Source of the DNA: CAWBRT01 sp963791145
Lineage (GTDB): Bacteria > Acidobacteriota > Terriglobia > Terriglobales > Acidobacteriaceae
DNA: 64,000 nucleotides
Reading direction: 5' to 3'
Assembly (NCBI GenBank): GCA_963791145.1
Contig: CAWBRT010000007.1
Span: forward strand, 186,001-250,000
In this document: positions 1 through 9,352 of the stretch, one piece after another
Layout of the letters: each line of letters opens with the position of its first letter
Numbering within the stretch: position 1 is the first letter of the stretch
Notes under the pieces: model-generated
What the model saw: only the letters and a program-made list of their open reading frames with translations
Database searches by the model: none
Told to the model about the DNA's origin: nothing
Translations under genes and position numbers: made by a program

Positions 1-1
1 C

Positions 2-271
2 GACCTGCGGCTCTCGCGCGCCTTTATGATCAACGAGCGGCAGCGGGTGCATGCGCTGGCGGAGGCCTTCAACCTGTTCAACCACAGGCAGGTCACGAAC
101 CTGAACAACACGATGTTCTACATGAGCTCTCCGCCCGGGCCGGGCAAAGGGCCGTCACTGATTTACGAGAGCGGATCGGGCGGATATGCGCCCTTCCAGC
201 AGGTCACGCAGGCGGGAAACGAAGCCTACCGCGAGCGCCAGATGCAGTTGGCGCTGAAGTACTCGTTCTAA
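2..271 (+). CDS. TonB-dependent receptor, C-terminal end (partial)
   Basis: The open frame runs in from the left edge and stops at 269-271. The visible 89 residues end in the outer-membrane barrel signature KYSF, with a terminal aromatic residue, preceded by the EAFNLFNH motif. This is typical of the last strands of the large Oar-like/CarboxypepD_reg TonB-dependent receptors that are abundant in Acidobacteriota. Such proteins sit in the outer membrane and import or bind large substrates, often glycans. The substrate cannot be inferred here because the plug and most of the barrel lie outside the window. The family call is good; the specificity is unknown. Confidence 0.8.
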   Translation, partial: DLRLSRAFMINERQRVHALAEAFNLFNHRQVTNLNNTMFYMSSPPGPGKGPSLIYESGSGGYAPFQQVTQAGNEAYRERQMQLALKYSF

Positions 272-328
272 AAAGCTGGGCACTTCCGCTGGCTGAAGAT
301 TATGGCCGGCATGGCCGATAATCACAGA

Positions 329-1552
329 ATGAGCCGAAAATCATTCGCAGTTGCCGGAATCCTCGCGCTTGCCATCTTCGCCTGCCCTGGCAGCGCCGCC
401 ACGAAGTATTCGAAACGGGCGAAAGTTCAAAAACCGCCGGAGTTAGTGAAGCTGGAAAAAGCAGTCGCTGCGCAGTGGTCCGATTACAAGACTCAGCACG
501 GCATTCCGGCGGGCGGGCTGGCCGTTTATGTCGCAACTCCCGAGGGCAACTACTTTGCTTCTTCCGGAATGGCTCCCGGCAACGGTCCTGACACGCACTT
601 CCGCGTGGCCAGCATTACAAAAACGTTCACCGCCGCGGCCATCATGCTGCTCAACCAGCAGGGGAAGCTGCGGATTGACGACACCATCGTTTCTCCCATG
701 CCGGGACAATCGGCTCCTTACGTGCCGGATAGCGCGGAATTCAACATTCCTTACAAGAGCCGGATCACCATCCGGCAACTTCTGGCCCATACCGCCGGAG
801 TCTTTGACGTAACCAATGAGGCTATTCCTGCGACCTGTCCTGTCCCCTACGCGAACAAGAATTATCCGCTGTACGTCATACAGGAGCTGCATGTACCGAA
901 TCACCAGTTCACTCCCGAAGAGCTGGTGGGAGTGGTTGCCAAGTGCCAGCTCAGCTACTTTGCTCCGGCAAGCGGTCATCATTACTCGAACACCGGATAC
1001 TCGCTGCTGGCTATCATCATCCAGCAGGTGTCCGGAATGTCCTACGACCAGTTCATCCTGCAGAACCTGATCGCACCGAACGGGCTTTCCACCACCTCGG
1101 TTCCCATGCTGGCGACCGACCAGAGCCTGCCATCGCCCTACGCTTCCGGCTATGTCTACGAGGGCGGCGCGGTGACGGACGTGACGCGCAGCAACATGTC
1201 CATGAACATCGCCGAAGGAAACATTGTCTCCACTCCGGCCGACCTGGCGCGGTGGATTCGCAGGCTCCTCCGGGGCGAGGCGGGTCCGAACGCAGCCTCG
1301 GTCGCGGACATGATGACGCCGACGCCGCAGAGCGGCAACCGCTACGGCTTGGGATTGATCTCCGCGCCGGGGCTGGGCTATGGCCACAACGGAGCGCACG
1401 AAGGCTATATGGCATACATGCTCTACGACCCAAGCGTCGATGTCGCGGTCATCGTCTACATCAGCGTGTGGGATGTGAAGAACCTGATGACCGACGAGGC
1501 CGCCCTTCTCCTGCAAATGGTGAGCGAGGCAAGAGCAGCCGCGGGATACTGA
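329..1552 (+). CDS. Secreted serine hydrolase, beta-lactamase class C / PBP4-like family
   Basis: 407 residues from the ATG at 329; an upstream in-frame ATG at 302 would only add a polar leader. A signal peptide (about residues 1-23, ending GSA-A) sends it to the periplasm. The three active-site motifs of the class C beta-lactamase/DD-peptidase fold are visible: S95-I-T-K98, Y219-S-N221 and H353-N-G355, the last replacing KTG as is common in the esterase/peptidase branch. Members cleave D-amino peptides or esters; the true substrate cannot be told from sequence. The start 58 bases after the receptor gene makes co-transcription possible. Confidence 0.85.
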   Translation: MSRKSFAVAGILALAIFACPGSAATKYSKRAKVQKPPELVKLEKAVAAQWSDYKTQHGIPAGGLAVYVATPEGNYFASSGMAPGNGPDTHFRVASITKTFTAAAIMLLNQQGKLRIDDTIVSPMPGQSAPYVPDSAEFNIPYKSRITIRQLLAHTAGVFDVTNEAIPATCPVPYANKNYPLYVIQELHVPNHQFTPEELVGVVAKCQLSYFAPASGHHYSNTGYSLLAIIIQQVSGMSYDQFILQNLIAPNGLSTTSVPMLATDQSLPSPYASGYVYEGGAVTDVTRSNMSMNIAEGNIVSTPADLARWIRRLLRGEAGPNAASVADMMTPTPQSGNRYGLGLISAPGLGYGHNGAHEGYMAYMLYDPSVDVAVIVYISVWDVKNLMTDEAALLLQMVSEARAAAGY

Positions 1553-1674
1553 CCGGCGGAACGGCAACTCCGGAAGTGCAATCGTGATCCGGCAGAGCTA
1601 GCGTATTACCGCTTCAAGGCAGGCTGTACTCGTTCCAGTTCCTTGCCGTATTTGACTGAATTCGCTGCCGCGGC

Positions 1675-2968
1675 TCAGCGGCCGACGCCGAGATCGTTGC
1701 GGACGATTTTGCCGCCTTTCATGACGAACTTAACGCGTCCCAGTTCGCTGATATCTTTCAGCGGATCGCCGGCGACGGCTACGAGGTCGGCATACTTTCC
1801 TTTTTCGAGCGAGCCAACCCGGTCCTGCCAGCCCATCATTTCCGCCGTGACCAACGTGGCGGACTGTATCGCCTGAGCCGCGGTCATGCCATGGCTGGCC
1901 ATCCACTCGAGCTGCATCGATCTGCGCGCCGTGCTTATAAGGATGACCGTCGGCACCGCTGCCGAAGGCAATCTTCACCCCGCGGGCCAGCGCCATGCGG
2001 AAAGACTTGTCCTGCAGGGCGGGGAAGCTGAATCTGCCGCCAGTGGTGAGGCGGTCGTGCTCGACTATTTCCGGCATCGAGTAGCGGAAACCGGTGGGCA
2101 CATAGTAAAGGCCTTTCTTCACCATGATGTCGATTTCAGTCGCATCGAGGCCTTCGCCGTGCTCGATGGAGTCTGCGCCGGCCACGATGCAGTTGCGCAA
2201 GCCCTCACCGCCATACGCATGGCAAGCAACGCCGCGGCGGTGGCGGTGAGCTTCGTCAACCATCGCCTGCACCTCCTCGTAGGTGAAGGTGGGGTCCACT
2301 AGCAACTCGCCCGTCGGACTGAACGAGTAACTGCCCGTACTGAAGAGCTTGATCCAGTCCGCGCCGTGACCGATCTGCTCACGAACCGCCGCGCGGCCCT
2401 GGTCGGCTCCGGCGGGTATCATCTGCGCGCCGGCGGGGATGGTGACGCCCGGAGCGCCGATATAGGCGCGGCCCGTACCGATGCCGCGTGTCGACACCTG
2501 CATGCGCGGGCCCTCGAACATGCCGGAGGCGATGGCATCACGTATGGCCACATCGCCATAACCCTCGCCATGCGTACCGACGTCACGCACGGTGGTGAAG
2601 CCGGCACGCAGGTCGGTCTGCGCTTCCTTGAGCGCCAGCAGCGTCCAGGCCTCAGCCGATGTATTCACGCGCCCCGCCGGCGTGAGGCTGTCATACACGT
2701 GGACATGGCCGTCAATCAGGCCGGGAAGCACCGTGGCTTGGCTGAGGTCGAGCACCTGCGCACCAGCGGGAATCTTGGCTTCGGCGGCGGAGCCGACATA
2801 GCTGATACGTTCGCCCTGAATGAGGACGACCTGATTGGTCAGCAACTGGCCGGACTTGCTGTCAAACAGTTTTCCGGCGCGAATCGCAACGGCCTGGGTC
2901 TGAGCGGCAAGAGAAGCCGCAAGCGCAAGGATTGCGCCCACAATCGATAAACACTTGGTCCGGCTCAT
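1675..2968 (-). pseudogene. Secreted amidohydrolase (imidazolonepropionase/prolidase-like), one frameshift
   Basis: The start at 2968 is set by an excellent Shine-Dalgarno (GAGGAGG) on the minus strand and a signal peptide ending about AAQTQA. The protein has the first metal motif (H-V-H in GLIDGHVHVY), a central CHAYGGEG and SIEHGEG, then FGSGAD. Around 1915-1925 the reading frame shifts by one base. The C-terminus continues in another frame with HGMTAAQAIQSAT and VGSLEKGKYADLVAV, the standard end of secreted metal-dependent amidohydrolases. Corrected, the product is about 430 residues. It would hydrolyse cyclic amides or Xaa-Pro peptides in the periplasm. The lesion looks like a single inserted base and may be a sequencing error; see the finding on indels. 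Confidence 0.8.
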
Positions 2969-3143
2969 TATTTCCTCCTCTGTTCCAATCCATGCCAGCA
3001 GGCATGACCACGGCGCTTGCCGGGGAGCCTCGAATGGCGGAACACATAGGTTGCCACGAGCATACGGAAGAGACAACCTTCATTCCGGAGGTGTAATAAT
3101 GATCCGGCAGAACTAACTTTATTCCAGTTCAAGGTGGACTGAT

Positions 3144-3704
3144 ATGCCGAAAGTGTCGGTGTCATATACGGAATTCTTTGCCCCAACCATGCAGCGCCTG
3201 TGCGACGAGGGTTTGCTGCTGGCCACCGCGGGCCGCGACGGCAAGCCTAACGTCATGACGATCGGCTGGGGAATGATCGGCTCGATCTGGGCCCGCCCGG
3301 TCTTCCTGGCCCTGGTCCGGCCCTCGCGCTACAGCTATAGCCTGCTCGAGCAAGTCAGCGACTTCACGATTAATGTGCTCCCGCCGGAGCTGGCCGAGGT
3401 CGCCGCACTGTGCGGAAGCGTCTCGGGACGCGAGCATGAGAAATTTCAGGAGACGAAGCTGACGCCGATCCCGGCGCATGAAGTGCGCGCGCCGATCATT
3501 CGGGAGTGCGTCGTGCACTACGAGTGCCGGACCGTCGAGCGCGTCGACATGGACGCCAACTCGCTGGTGCAGAGCATCAAGGGGCAGTTCTATAAAAATG
3601 GGGACTTTCACCGGCTCTACTTCGGCGAGATCGTCGCCTCCTATGCCGACGACAACGCGGCCGCGCGGCTCAGCACCCAGACAGGCCGTGGCGGACAACC
3701 GTAA
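3144..3704 (+). CDS. Flavin reductase-like, FMN-binding split-barrel protein
   Basis: 186 residues, the usual length for the flavin reductase-like domain family. The sequence LATAGRDGKPNVMTIGWGM near residue 27 and FLALVRPSRYSY near residue 53 match the FMN-binding split barrel. Family members bind FMN and either reduce it with NAD(P)H for a partner monooxygenase or act as flavoproteins of unknown substrate. No monooxygenase gene is adjacent. It is transcribed away from the amidohydrolase gene, with 175 bases between the two starts. Confidence 0.8.
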   Translation: MPKVSVSYTEFFAPTMQRLCDEGLLLATAGRDGKPNVMTIGWGMIGSIWARPVFLALVRPSRYSYSLLEQVSDFTINVLPPELAEVAALCGSVSGREHEKFQETKLTPIPAHEVRAPIIRECVVHYECRTVERVDMDANSLVQSIKGQFYKNGDFHRLYFGEIVASYADDNAAARLSTQTGRGGQP

Positions 3705-3795
3705 AGGCGGGCCAAATCAGCTCTCTTCTCTCTTTCATGGCGTCTTGCGGGAGGGAATATAATTCCGCGCTCCCGGGTTAACAACATTGACCGCC

Positions 3796-4155
3796 ATGAA
3801 GAGGGCAGCCAAATCCGGCGGGACGGCAAGAGCGAGAGGCGTCGCAAAGACCCTGATCGCGCTCGCCTCCGGCCCGGCGATCGCAATCGCCTATGGTGTT
3901 GCGGCCAGCCGCGACGAGAAGAACGGCTACCGGCTCACCGCCGCGTTTGAGTGGCGCAAGGCTGCCGAACTGCTGGCGATATTTCCCTCAGCGGCCGACC
4001 ACTGCTGGCAGCAGTGGGAGCGCATCATGAACCTTCCCCGCCGACTGGCTGACCCTGCATCCTTCCCCCAGCAAAGGCCGGTCGGCGTCGCCTCTCGCCG
4101 GCCACAGGAACCGGTGACGGCTTCTGGCAACGATGTACTGCTGAGCGCAGCGTAA
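3796..4155 (+). CDS. Hypothetical protein, about 119 aa
   Basis: I do not recognise a named domain. The reading frame has an N-terminal basic stretch, a short hydrophobic segment (TLIALASGPAIAIAYGVAA, about residues 21-39) that could be a membrane anchor, then an amphipathic part rich in Trp (FEWRKAAEL, HCWQQWERIM) and a disordered proline-rich tail. The ATG at 3796 is preferred over a TTG three codons upstream. The Trp-rich middle is conserved-looking rather than random, so I think the gene is real, but no function can be assigned. Confidence 0.55.
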   Translation: MKRAAKSGGTARARGVAKTLIALASGPAIAIAYGVAASRDEKNGYRLTAAFEWRKAAELLAIFPSAADHCWQQWERIMNLPRRLADPASFPQQRPVGVASRRPQEPVTASGNDVLLSAA

Positions 4156-4317
4156 TCAATCGATGCGGGTCGCTTGTCTGGGGCGAGTGGCCCCTATCTG
4201 CCTTCAGTTGGCAGTGACAGCAGCAACGCAGCGTTATAGCCTCGGCATCTACCTAAAGGCAATGCTTGCGTTATAAACTCCAATGACGAGGCAGTGCTCA
4301 GCCTCGGCGAGTGTAAT

Positions 4318-4878
4318 ATGTCCAGCGCTTTCCAGTTACCGCAAGACCTGCCTGTGCCGACTGATGATGGCGCGTGCCGCCATCTGGCCGGCATGCGCGT
4401 CCCCTCCGTCGTGCTCCCGTCGACTGCCGGACGTATGGTGGATCTGAGTTCTCTCCCTGCCCCTCGCACCGTCATCTACTGCTATCCGAGAACCGGGGTT
4501 CCCGGTCAACCGTTGCCGCCAGGCTGGGACGCGATTCCCGGCGCACGCGGCTGCACACCCCAAAGCTGCAGCTTCCGCGATCACTACAGCGAGCTGACCG
4601 CGCTCGATGCCGAGGTCTTCGGCCTCAGCACGCAGACGACGGCTTATCAGCGGGAGATGGTGCAACGCCTGCATATCCCATACGAGGTGCTCAGCGATGC
4701 GGAGTTTCGCTTCTGCCAGGCGCTGCGGCTGCCGACCTTTGAGGTGGAAGGCATGAGACTGGTGCAACGCCTGACGCTGGTCATCCGCAACGGCATCATC
4801 GAAACCGTCTTCTATCCCGTGTTCCCGCCTGACGAGAGCGCCGAACAGGTCGTTCGCTGGTTGAGGTCGCATCCGTAA
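4318..4878 (+). CDS. Peroxiredoxin (AhpC/TSA, PrxQ-like)
   Basis: 186 residues with a thioredoxin-fold peroxiredoxin core. The active site is G-C79-T-P-Q-S-C84, where the C-x4-C spacing suggests a PrxQ/BCP-type atypical two-cysteine enzyme (peroxidatic C79, resolving C84). The insertion PRTGVPGQPLPPGWDAIPGA just before it is characteristic of a subgroup of bacterial peroxiredoxins. It would reduce peroxides in the cytoplasm using thioredoxin. The ATG at 4318 is chosen because an upstream ATG at 4294 precedes residues that do not align to the family. Confidence 0.85.
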   Translation: MSSAFQLPQDLPVPTDDGACRHLAGMRVPSVVLPSTAGRMVDLSSLPAPRTVIYCYPRTGVPGQPLPPGWDAIPGARGCTPQSCSFRDHYSELTALDAEVFGLSTQTTAYQREMVQRLHIPYEVLSDAEFRFCQALRLPTFEVEGMRLVQRLTLVIRNGIIETVFYPVFPPDESAEQVVRWLRSHP

Positions 4879-4953
4879 CATAGCTGCGGGCGCACAGCGC
4901 GAATGTGAGCCACCCGCCAAGTCCGGTTCCGGGTGTACACTCGTCTGCACGCT

Positions 4954-5457
4954 ATGCTGACGACAGTGGATGTACTCCGAAGCCATCTGAACTACAGCGC
5001 CTGGGCCAGCCGCAGATTGGTTGAGGCTGCGGAGAAGCTGAGTCCGGCGGAACTGATGCGGGACTTCGGCACGGCCGATCGAAACGTGCTCGGCACCCTG
5101 GTGCACGTCTACGCCGCCGATCGTGTCTGGCTCGGCCGGATCGAAGGAAACCCGCCCGCACGCTTTCTGGTTCCGGAACAAGACATGCACATAGAGGTGC
5201 TTCGTCGAGACTGGCCGGTGCTGCTTGAGCGCTGGAAGCAATGGGCCGCCGGGCTGAACGAGGACTCCATTCGCCGGGAGATATCCTACAAAGACGCGAA
5301 GGGGAATCCGTGTGTGACTCCGATCTGGCAGATCGTTCTGCACGTTGTCAACCATGGGACGCATCATCGTGGCCAGGTCTCCGGCTTCCTGCGGGCGATG
5401 GGGCAAACGCCACCGCCTTTGGACCTCCGGATCTTCTATCAGGAAACGTTCCGCTAG
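4954..5457 (+). CDS. DinB family protein (putative metal-dependent hydrolase or thiol transferase)
   Basis: 167 residues, a four-helix DinB/YfiT bundle. The likely metal triad is visible: H51 in LVHVYAADRVWL, and H134 and H138 in HVVNHGTHHRGQV. DinB-like proteins bind Ni or Zn; members include bacillithiol- and mycothiol-dependent transferases and many proteins of unknown role. The start at 4954 fits the family N-terminus (a helix LRSHLNYSAWASRRL). It lies 75 bases after the peroxiredoxin gene, so the two may form a small stress-related unit, which is only an inference. Confidence 0.8.
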   Translation: MLTTVDVLRSHLNYSAWASRRLVEAAEKLSPAELMRDFGTADRNVLGTLVHVYAADRVWLGRIEGNPPARFLVPEQDMHIEVLRRDWPVLLERWKQWAAGLNEDSIRREISYKDAKGNPCVTPIWQIVLHVVNHGTHHRGQVSGFLRAMGQTPPPLDLRIFYQETFR

Positions 5458-5503
5458 ACTGCAAGTGCAACTGCATCCGCATTTGAGACAGGAGCCGAAC
5501 ACA

Positions 5504-5875
5504 ATGCGCAAGCCGGCGATGACGCTCGCAGCACTGGCGATCAGTTCGGCCTGCGCTCTGGCCCAAGTGGTCGGAACGGCGGGTGCGGGCGCGGGTTCAG
5601 GCGCGAATCATCCAGCCAGTGCGGCCGAGCAGGGTACCGCAGAGAGCACGGCGCCTGGCGGCGGAGCCGTAACCATGCAACGTCAAATTGGGACTTTGCC
5701 GAGGGTGACGACTGCGCCTGCGCTGGGCCGGGTGGGCCAACTTAGCATCGGGGTAAGCTTGCCTGCTCCGAATTTACCGCTGGTACGGAATAGCCCTGCG
5801 ACGATACGCACTCCGGGCATGACGAGCCCGTCGACTACCTTTGCGCCCGGCGTTATCATCCTTCCTCGCCCATGA
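5504..5875 (+). CDS. Small secreted Pro/Gly/Ala-rich hypothetical protein
   Basis: 123 residues starting at an ATG with a good Shine-Dalgarno (AGGAG, 5490-5494). Residues 1-21 form a signal peptide (MRKPAMTLAALAISSACALA). The mature part is low complexity, rich in G, A, P, S and T, without cysteines or a domain I recognise, and ends in a proline-rich tail (GVIILPRP). It is probably a secreted or cell-surface polypeptide of unknown function. Confidence 0.6.
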   Translation: MRKPAMTLAALAISSACALAQVVGTAGAGAGSGANHPASAAEQGTAESTAPGGGAVTMQRQIGTLPRVTTAPALGRVGQLSIGVSLPAPNLPLVRNSPATIRTPGMTSPSTTFAPGVIILPRP

Positions 5876-5959
5876 ATTCTCACGCGAGCCATCGCCGCTC
5901 CCGAGTGATCGTGGCGACTGGAACGTTTCGCTTGTGTGTACACCATTCCCGGTTTCGCT

Positions 5960-6433
5960 CTAGGCGAGCGACTGCACGACGCGGTCGCTCAACGGCTCGA
6001 AGCGCGTGTGCCGCAGATTGCCGATGGCGGTCTGCAAGCCATAGAGCATGAGGGCGGCGCGGCGCGGGTCGATGCGGCGGTCCAGCAGCGCCTCCAGCAC
6101 CTGCTGCAAGGCGATCTGAATGGAGTTGTTGTCTTCGAGCAGCGGAAGCTCGATGCCGGTGTTGGCGTTCGCCTGCGGCGGCCCGCCGAGCCGCAGCCGC
6201 CTGCGTTCGCGCTCGCGCGTGCGGTGATGGAAATAGCAGTAGTCGGATTCGCGCAGCGCTACCGCTTCGCAGATGGCTCCGTTCTGCATGATGTGACTGC
6301 ACAATTTCTGTCCCATGGCTTCCAGTTCCTTGATATGCTTTTCGCGGCTCGCCTTGGCGGCCTGGTGGATTCTTTCCAGGAACGACTGCAGTTGCGCGGC
6401 AGTCGCCGGCGTTCGCTTCTTGCGTGGTTTCAT
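5960..6433 (-). CDS. Hypothetical protein with Cys/His cluster, acidobacterial-type family
   Basis: 157 residues. An N-terminal basic helix (residues 1-40) is followed by a C/H cluster, CSHIMQNGAICEAVALRESDYC with FHH right after, that looks like a small zinc site (C-x9-C-x10-C-x2-H-H). Then comes an Arg-rich helix, and a conserved-looking C-terminal helical block LLEDNNSIQIALQQVLEALL. I associate this family with Acidobacteriota, often in several copies per genome; the function is unknown. Nucleic-acid binding would fit the basic, zinc-like make-up but is not shown. Three copies of a TGTCATTTTT word lie just upstream of the start. Confidence 0.7.
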   Translation of the reverse strand: MKPRKKRTPATAAQLQSFLERIHQAAKASREKHIKELEAMGQKLCSHIMQNGAICEAVALRESDYCYFHHRTRERERRRLRLGGPPQANANTGIELPLLEDNNSIQIALQQVLEALLDRRIDPRRAALMLYGLQTAIGNLRHTRFEPLSDRVVQSLA

Positions 6434-7212
6434 GGTTTATCTTTCGGCGGCGCGTGATGCGACGCCCTCCCCCCGGTGTGCTTTTCGTAAAAATGACAAA
6501 ACAAAGGGCTTGGCCGGAGTGGCTCCGGCTAAAAATGACATTCCAAAGCAGTTACACGGAAAAATGACAAAAGAAAGGAGTTACGATCAGGTTTCGAGTT
6601 TCAGGTTTCCAGTTGGCCGCGATGCGAACGATCGCTTCTTCTTTCGGCGTAACTGCAGATCCTTCGACTCCGCCTCAGGATTGACCCCTTGGAGAGACAG
6701 GTTCGGGGGCCGATCTATAACTGGTTTGAGAAATCCATTCGGAAAAAAAGCAATTCCCACAGGGGCTATTGATATTCGCATGAATTAATGTCCTAAGCTG
6801 TAGTCTGAATAATTTCCACAGATCAGTGCCGTGAGCACAGCGGCTAAAGCCGTCTCGCATCTGACGCTTATTTCCCGCGCTGAAGCCGTCGGCTTCCACC
6901 GGGCTACTCCCTTGAGCCGGCCTAACTGCAGATCCTTCGACTCCGCGCCCGCCAGCACCGCAAAAAACGCGGGCTGGGAAAGCCAAGCGGGCGCGTCGCT
7001 CAGGATGACGCCTTCATAAGTGGGAGTATCTTCTTGCACCCAAAACGAACGAGCGGCAGGAGAGTGTCCTGCCGCCCCGTTGCACTGCGATGGTCCCGCC
7101 ACCCAGCACGCCCCAAAGCGGGCGTGCTGGGTGGCGGGGAGTTTGTTTGGCCCCTACTTCCAGAATAACGAATTCAGCAGGGGTAATGTGACATGGTTCG
7201 GGAAAGAATTTT
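6434..7212. repeat. Intergenic repeat cluster upstream of the transposon island
   Basis: No gene is supported here. The first 140 bases hold three direct copies of AAAAATGACA (6489, 6531 and 6560). 6655-6700 and 6924-7015 carry the CTGCAGATCCTTCGACTCCG ... TCAGGATGACG type palindromic repeat also found at 31.8, 37.4 and 61.0 kb. 6717-6765 is one of three copies of an AACTGGTTT...CAGGGGCTA repeat (others at 20.99 and 26.0 kb). 7095-7138 is a near-perfect 19-bp stem (CCCGCCACCCAGCACGCCC with its complement, 6-base loop). Confidence 0.7.
7205..7212. repeat. Target-site duplication copy 1 (AGAATTTT)
   Basis: The 8-bp word directly abuts the left end of the IS1595-type element. Identical copies lie between the two transposons (9942-9949) and right of the second (13262-13269). 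Confidence 0.9.
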
Positions 7213-7279
7213 GGCGATAATATACTTGACTGACTGAGTGAATTGCGCTACTCTGAATGTGCAAGCAGGAGCAAGCGCG

Positions 7280-8245
7280 ATGAAAGCCCCGAAAACACTG
7301 CAAGAAGCCATCCAGTTCTTCGCTGACTTTGATAACTGCCGGGAGTTCATGATTGCCGTGCGCTGGCCTGATGGCAAGATACGCTGTCCCGTTTGCGGCT
7401 CCGAGAAGATCGCCTATCTTGTAAATGCACGGCTCTACAAGTGCAATGAGGAGCATCCGCGCCAGAAGTTCTCGCTCAAGGTGGGGACTGTGTTTGAGGA
7501 TTCCCCGATTCCGCTTGAGAAGTGGCTTCCCGCTGTGTGGTTGCTGGCGACTTGCAAGAATGGCGTTAGCTCTTACGAGATTTCTCGCGCTTTAGGCGTA
7601 ACACAGAAAACCGCGTGGTTCATGCTGCACCGCATCCGACTTGCAATGCAGAGCAAGTCGTTTATGAAACTCGGCGGGAGTGGGGCTGCGGTGGAAGTGG
7701 ATGAAACTTTCATTGGCGGGAAATCCCGCAATATGCACCGCGACCGACGCATTAAGATTGGAGTGCGTGAGCACAATTACGGCAAAACTGTCGTTATGGG
7801 CTTATTAGAGCGTGGCGGGGATGTTGCCGCGCAAATTATTCCACGACGCAAGGCCCCGATTGTGCAGAAGATCGTCCGTGAACTGGTAGAGCCTGGCTCA
7901 ACCGTGATGACCGATGATTTCAATGGATATCTTGGCATCGCTCCCGAATACGAGCATCAGGTCGTGAATCATCTTGAGCAGTATGTGCGGGGCAATGTCC
8001 ACACTCAGGGAATCGAGAACTTCTGGTCATTGCTGAAACGCAGTCTGGGCGGAACTTACGTGAGCGTTGAGCCGTTTCATCTGTTCCGCTACGTTGACGA
8101 ACAAGTGTTCCGCTACAACAATCGTGCAACCAAGAAAACCCCAATGACCGATGCCGACAGATTTATTATGGCAATGTCGCAGATCGTAGGGAGGCGGCTC
8201 ACTTATGCTGAGGTAACAGGCAAGGTGGGAGAAACGATTAACTAA
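7280..8245 (+). CDS. IS1595 family (ISXO2-like) transposase
   Basis: 321 residues from the ATG at 7280, which has AGGAG upstream; a GTG at 7238 is less likely. An N-terminal zinc ribbon (CPVCGSEK ... YKC) precedes the ISXO2-like DDE domain. The catalytic acids are D in VEVDETFIGGK, D in VMTDDFNGY and E in GIENFWSLLKR, followed by the FRYNNR motif near the C-terminus. It is full length with no frameshift, unlike many chromosomal genes in this window. It would cut and join the element ends at 7213 and 9941. Confidence 0.95.
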   Translation: MKAPKTLQEAIQFFADFDNCREFMIAVRWPDGKIRCPVCGSEKIAYLVNARLYKCNEEHPRQKFSLKVGTVFEDSPIPLEKWLPAVWLLATCKNGVSSYEISRALGVTQKTAWFMLHRIRLAMQSKSFMKLGGSGAAVEVDETFIGGKSRNMHRDRRIKIGVREHNYGKTVVMGLLERGGDVAAQIIPRRKAPIVQKIVRELVEPGSTVMTDDFNGYLGIAPEYEHQVVNHLEQYVRGNVHTQGIENFWSLLKRSLGGTYVSVEPFHLFRYVDEQVFRYNNRATKKTPMTDADRFIMAMSQIVGRRLTYAEVTGKVGETIN

Positions 8246-8433
8246 ACCTTATCGGAAGAAGCGCGGGAAGCGGAAGCGCGTTTAGGCTTCCGCATCTTCG
8301 CGGCTTTCTCGGCGTCCAGTCTAGCCTTGATCTCCGAATGGGGAACGGCAACTAGACGCTGCATGAAGTTTTTGAAGCGGTTGAATTCGCCCGGTTCATT
8401 CTTGGCGGGATGTGCGGGCTTATTTGTTGGCAT
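8242..8433 (-). CDS. Small basic hypothetical protein, cargo of IS1595-type element
   Basis: 63 residues from the ATG at 8433, convergent with the transposase and overlapping its last codon by four bases. It begins MPTNKPAHPAKNEPGEFNRF and continues with FKNFMQRLVAVPHSEIKARLDAEK and a Lys/Arg-rich tail. The FxxFMQxLVxVPHSEI pattern looks like a conserved short helix. I recall similar short genes beside IS1595 transposases, but cannot verify this here. A regulatory or accessory role in transposition is possible. Confidence 0.65.
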   Translation of the reverse strand: MPTNKPAHPAKNEPGEFNRFKNFMQRLVAVPHSEIKARLDAEKAAKMRKPKRASASRASSDKV

Positions 8434-8483
8434 TTTCTTTCGCTCTTGCGTTGTTACGCAAGGGATAGAGAGAGTGTGTTCCA

Positions 8484-9350
8484 ATGCCAGCGAAAAGTCA
8501 ACGTTCTCCTGCTGATTACATCCGCGCTCTGGTCTGCGGCTATCCCGAAGATATTAGGAAGAAGAAGCTGATGGTAATGGTCCAAGGATATGTTGACGAC
8601 AGCGGGAGCGATGAAGAAAGCAAAATACCCTCACGGCACTTCGCGCTTGCTGGCTATCTCATGCAGGCTCCTAAGTGGGCTGAGTTCTCGGATAAATGGG
8701 CCACCGCACTTCAGAAAGAGCCCGCTATCAAGTTTTTCAAGATGGCAGACGCGGAATATGGCGATGGCTGTTTTTTGGGGATGCGCGAAGAATTCAGACG
8801 CCTCAAGGTAAATGAACTGTCAGATGTAATTGCCGACTTTTCTGAACATTGCGTAGCTCTCTGGTGTCATGTGAACTGGAACGATTACCGCGATACCGTG
8901 CGGGGAAATGTTCCTCACCAGATTGATAGCCCATACGCATTGCTTTTCTACCAGATCATACGCGGGGCCGCTGAACACCAGATTAAAATGAATAAGCTCG
9001 TGGATGTGGGGTTTCATAACGTTGATTTTATCTTTGACGAACAAGGAATCGCTGGACTCCGGGCCGTGCAATGGTACGCGGGACTATATAACAGATTGCC
9101 AGAGCCATACAGATCAACCCTCGGCGCTACTCCTGTGTTTCGAGATGACGAGAAAGTTGTAGCACTTCAAGCGTCCGATATGTTGGCATGGCATGTCCAC
9201 AGAAGCCTAGAACGGCCAGACGAGGAGCGTCCCATTTTCGACAAGATAAGTCTTAATTATGGTCGTCGTACTATAGACAGAGAGACGCTGAAGGGATTTG
9301 TTGAACTGGCAAAGCGCATTGATCTAAAAGAACTAAAGCGGGGGCTATAG
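8484..9350 (+). CDS. DUF3800 domain protein, transposon cargo
   Basis: 288 residues. After about 30 residues comes the DUF3800 hallmark YVDDSGS, then HFALAGYL, a central DFIFDEQG, and QASDMLAW near the C-terminus. The Asp-rich motifs suggest an RNase H-like, metal-dependent fold. DUF3800 proteins are of unknown function and are often found on mobile elements and in defence neighbourhoods. Here the gene lies inside the transposon boundaries, divergent from the small gene at 8242-8433, and is followed after two bases by a 41-residue gene, so the two are probably co-translated. Confidence 0.85.
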   Translation: MPAKSQRSPADYIRALVCGYPEDIRKKKLMVMVQGYVDDSGSDEESKIPSRHFALAGYLMQAPKWAEFSDKWATALQKEPAIKFFKMADAEYGDGCFLGMREEFRRLKVNELSDVIADFSEHCVALWCHVNWNDYRDTVRGNVPHQIDSPYALLFYQIIRGAAEHQIKMNKLVDVGFHNVDFIFDEQGIAGLRAVQWYAGLYNRLPEPYRSTLGATPVFRDDEKVVALQASDMLAWHVHRSLERPDEERPIFDKISLNYGRRTIDRETLKGFVELAKRIDLKELKRGL

Positions 9351-9352
9351 AT

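Noticed and set aside
443..1567. Long minus-strand reading frame opposite the serine hydrolase
   Set aside because: Arg/His/Val-rich mirror of a well-supported gene with signal peptide and active-site motifs; no domain of its own.
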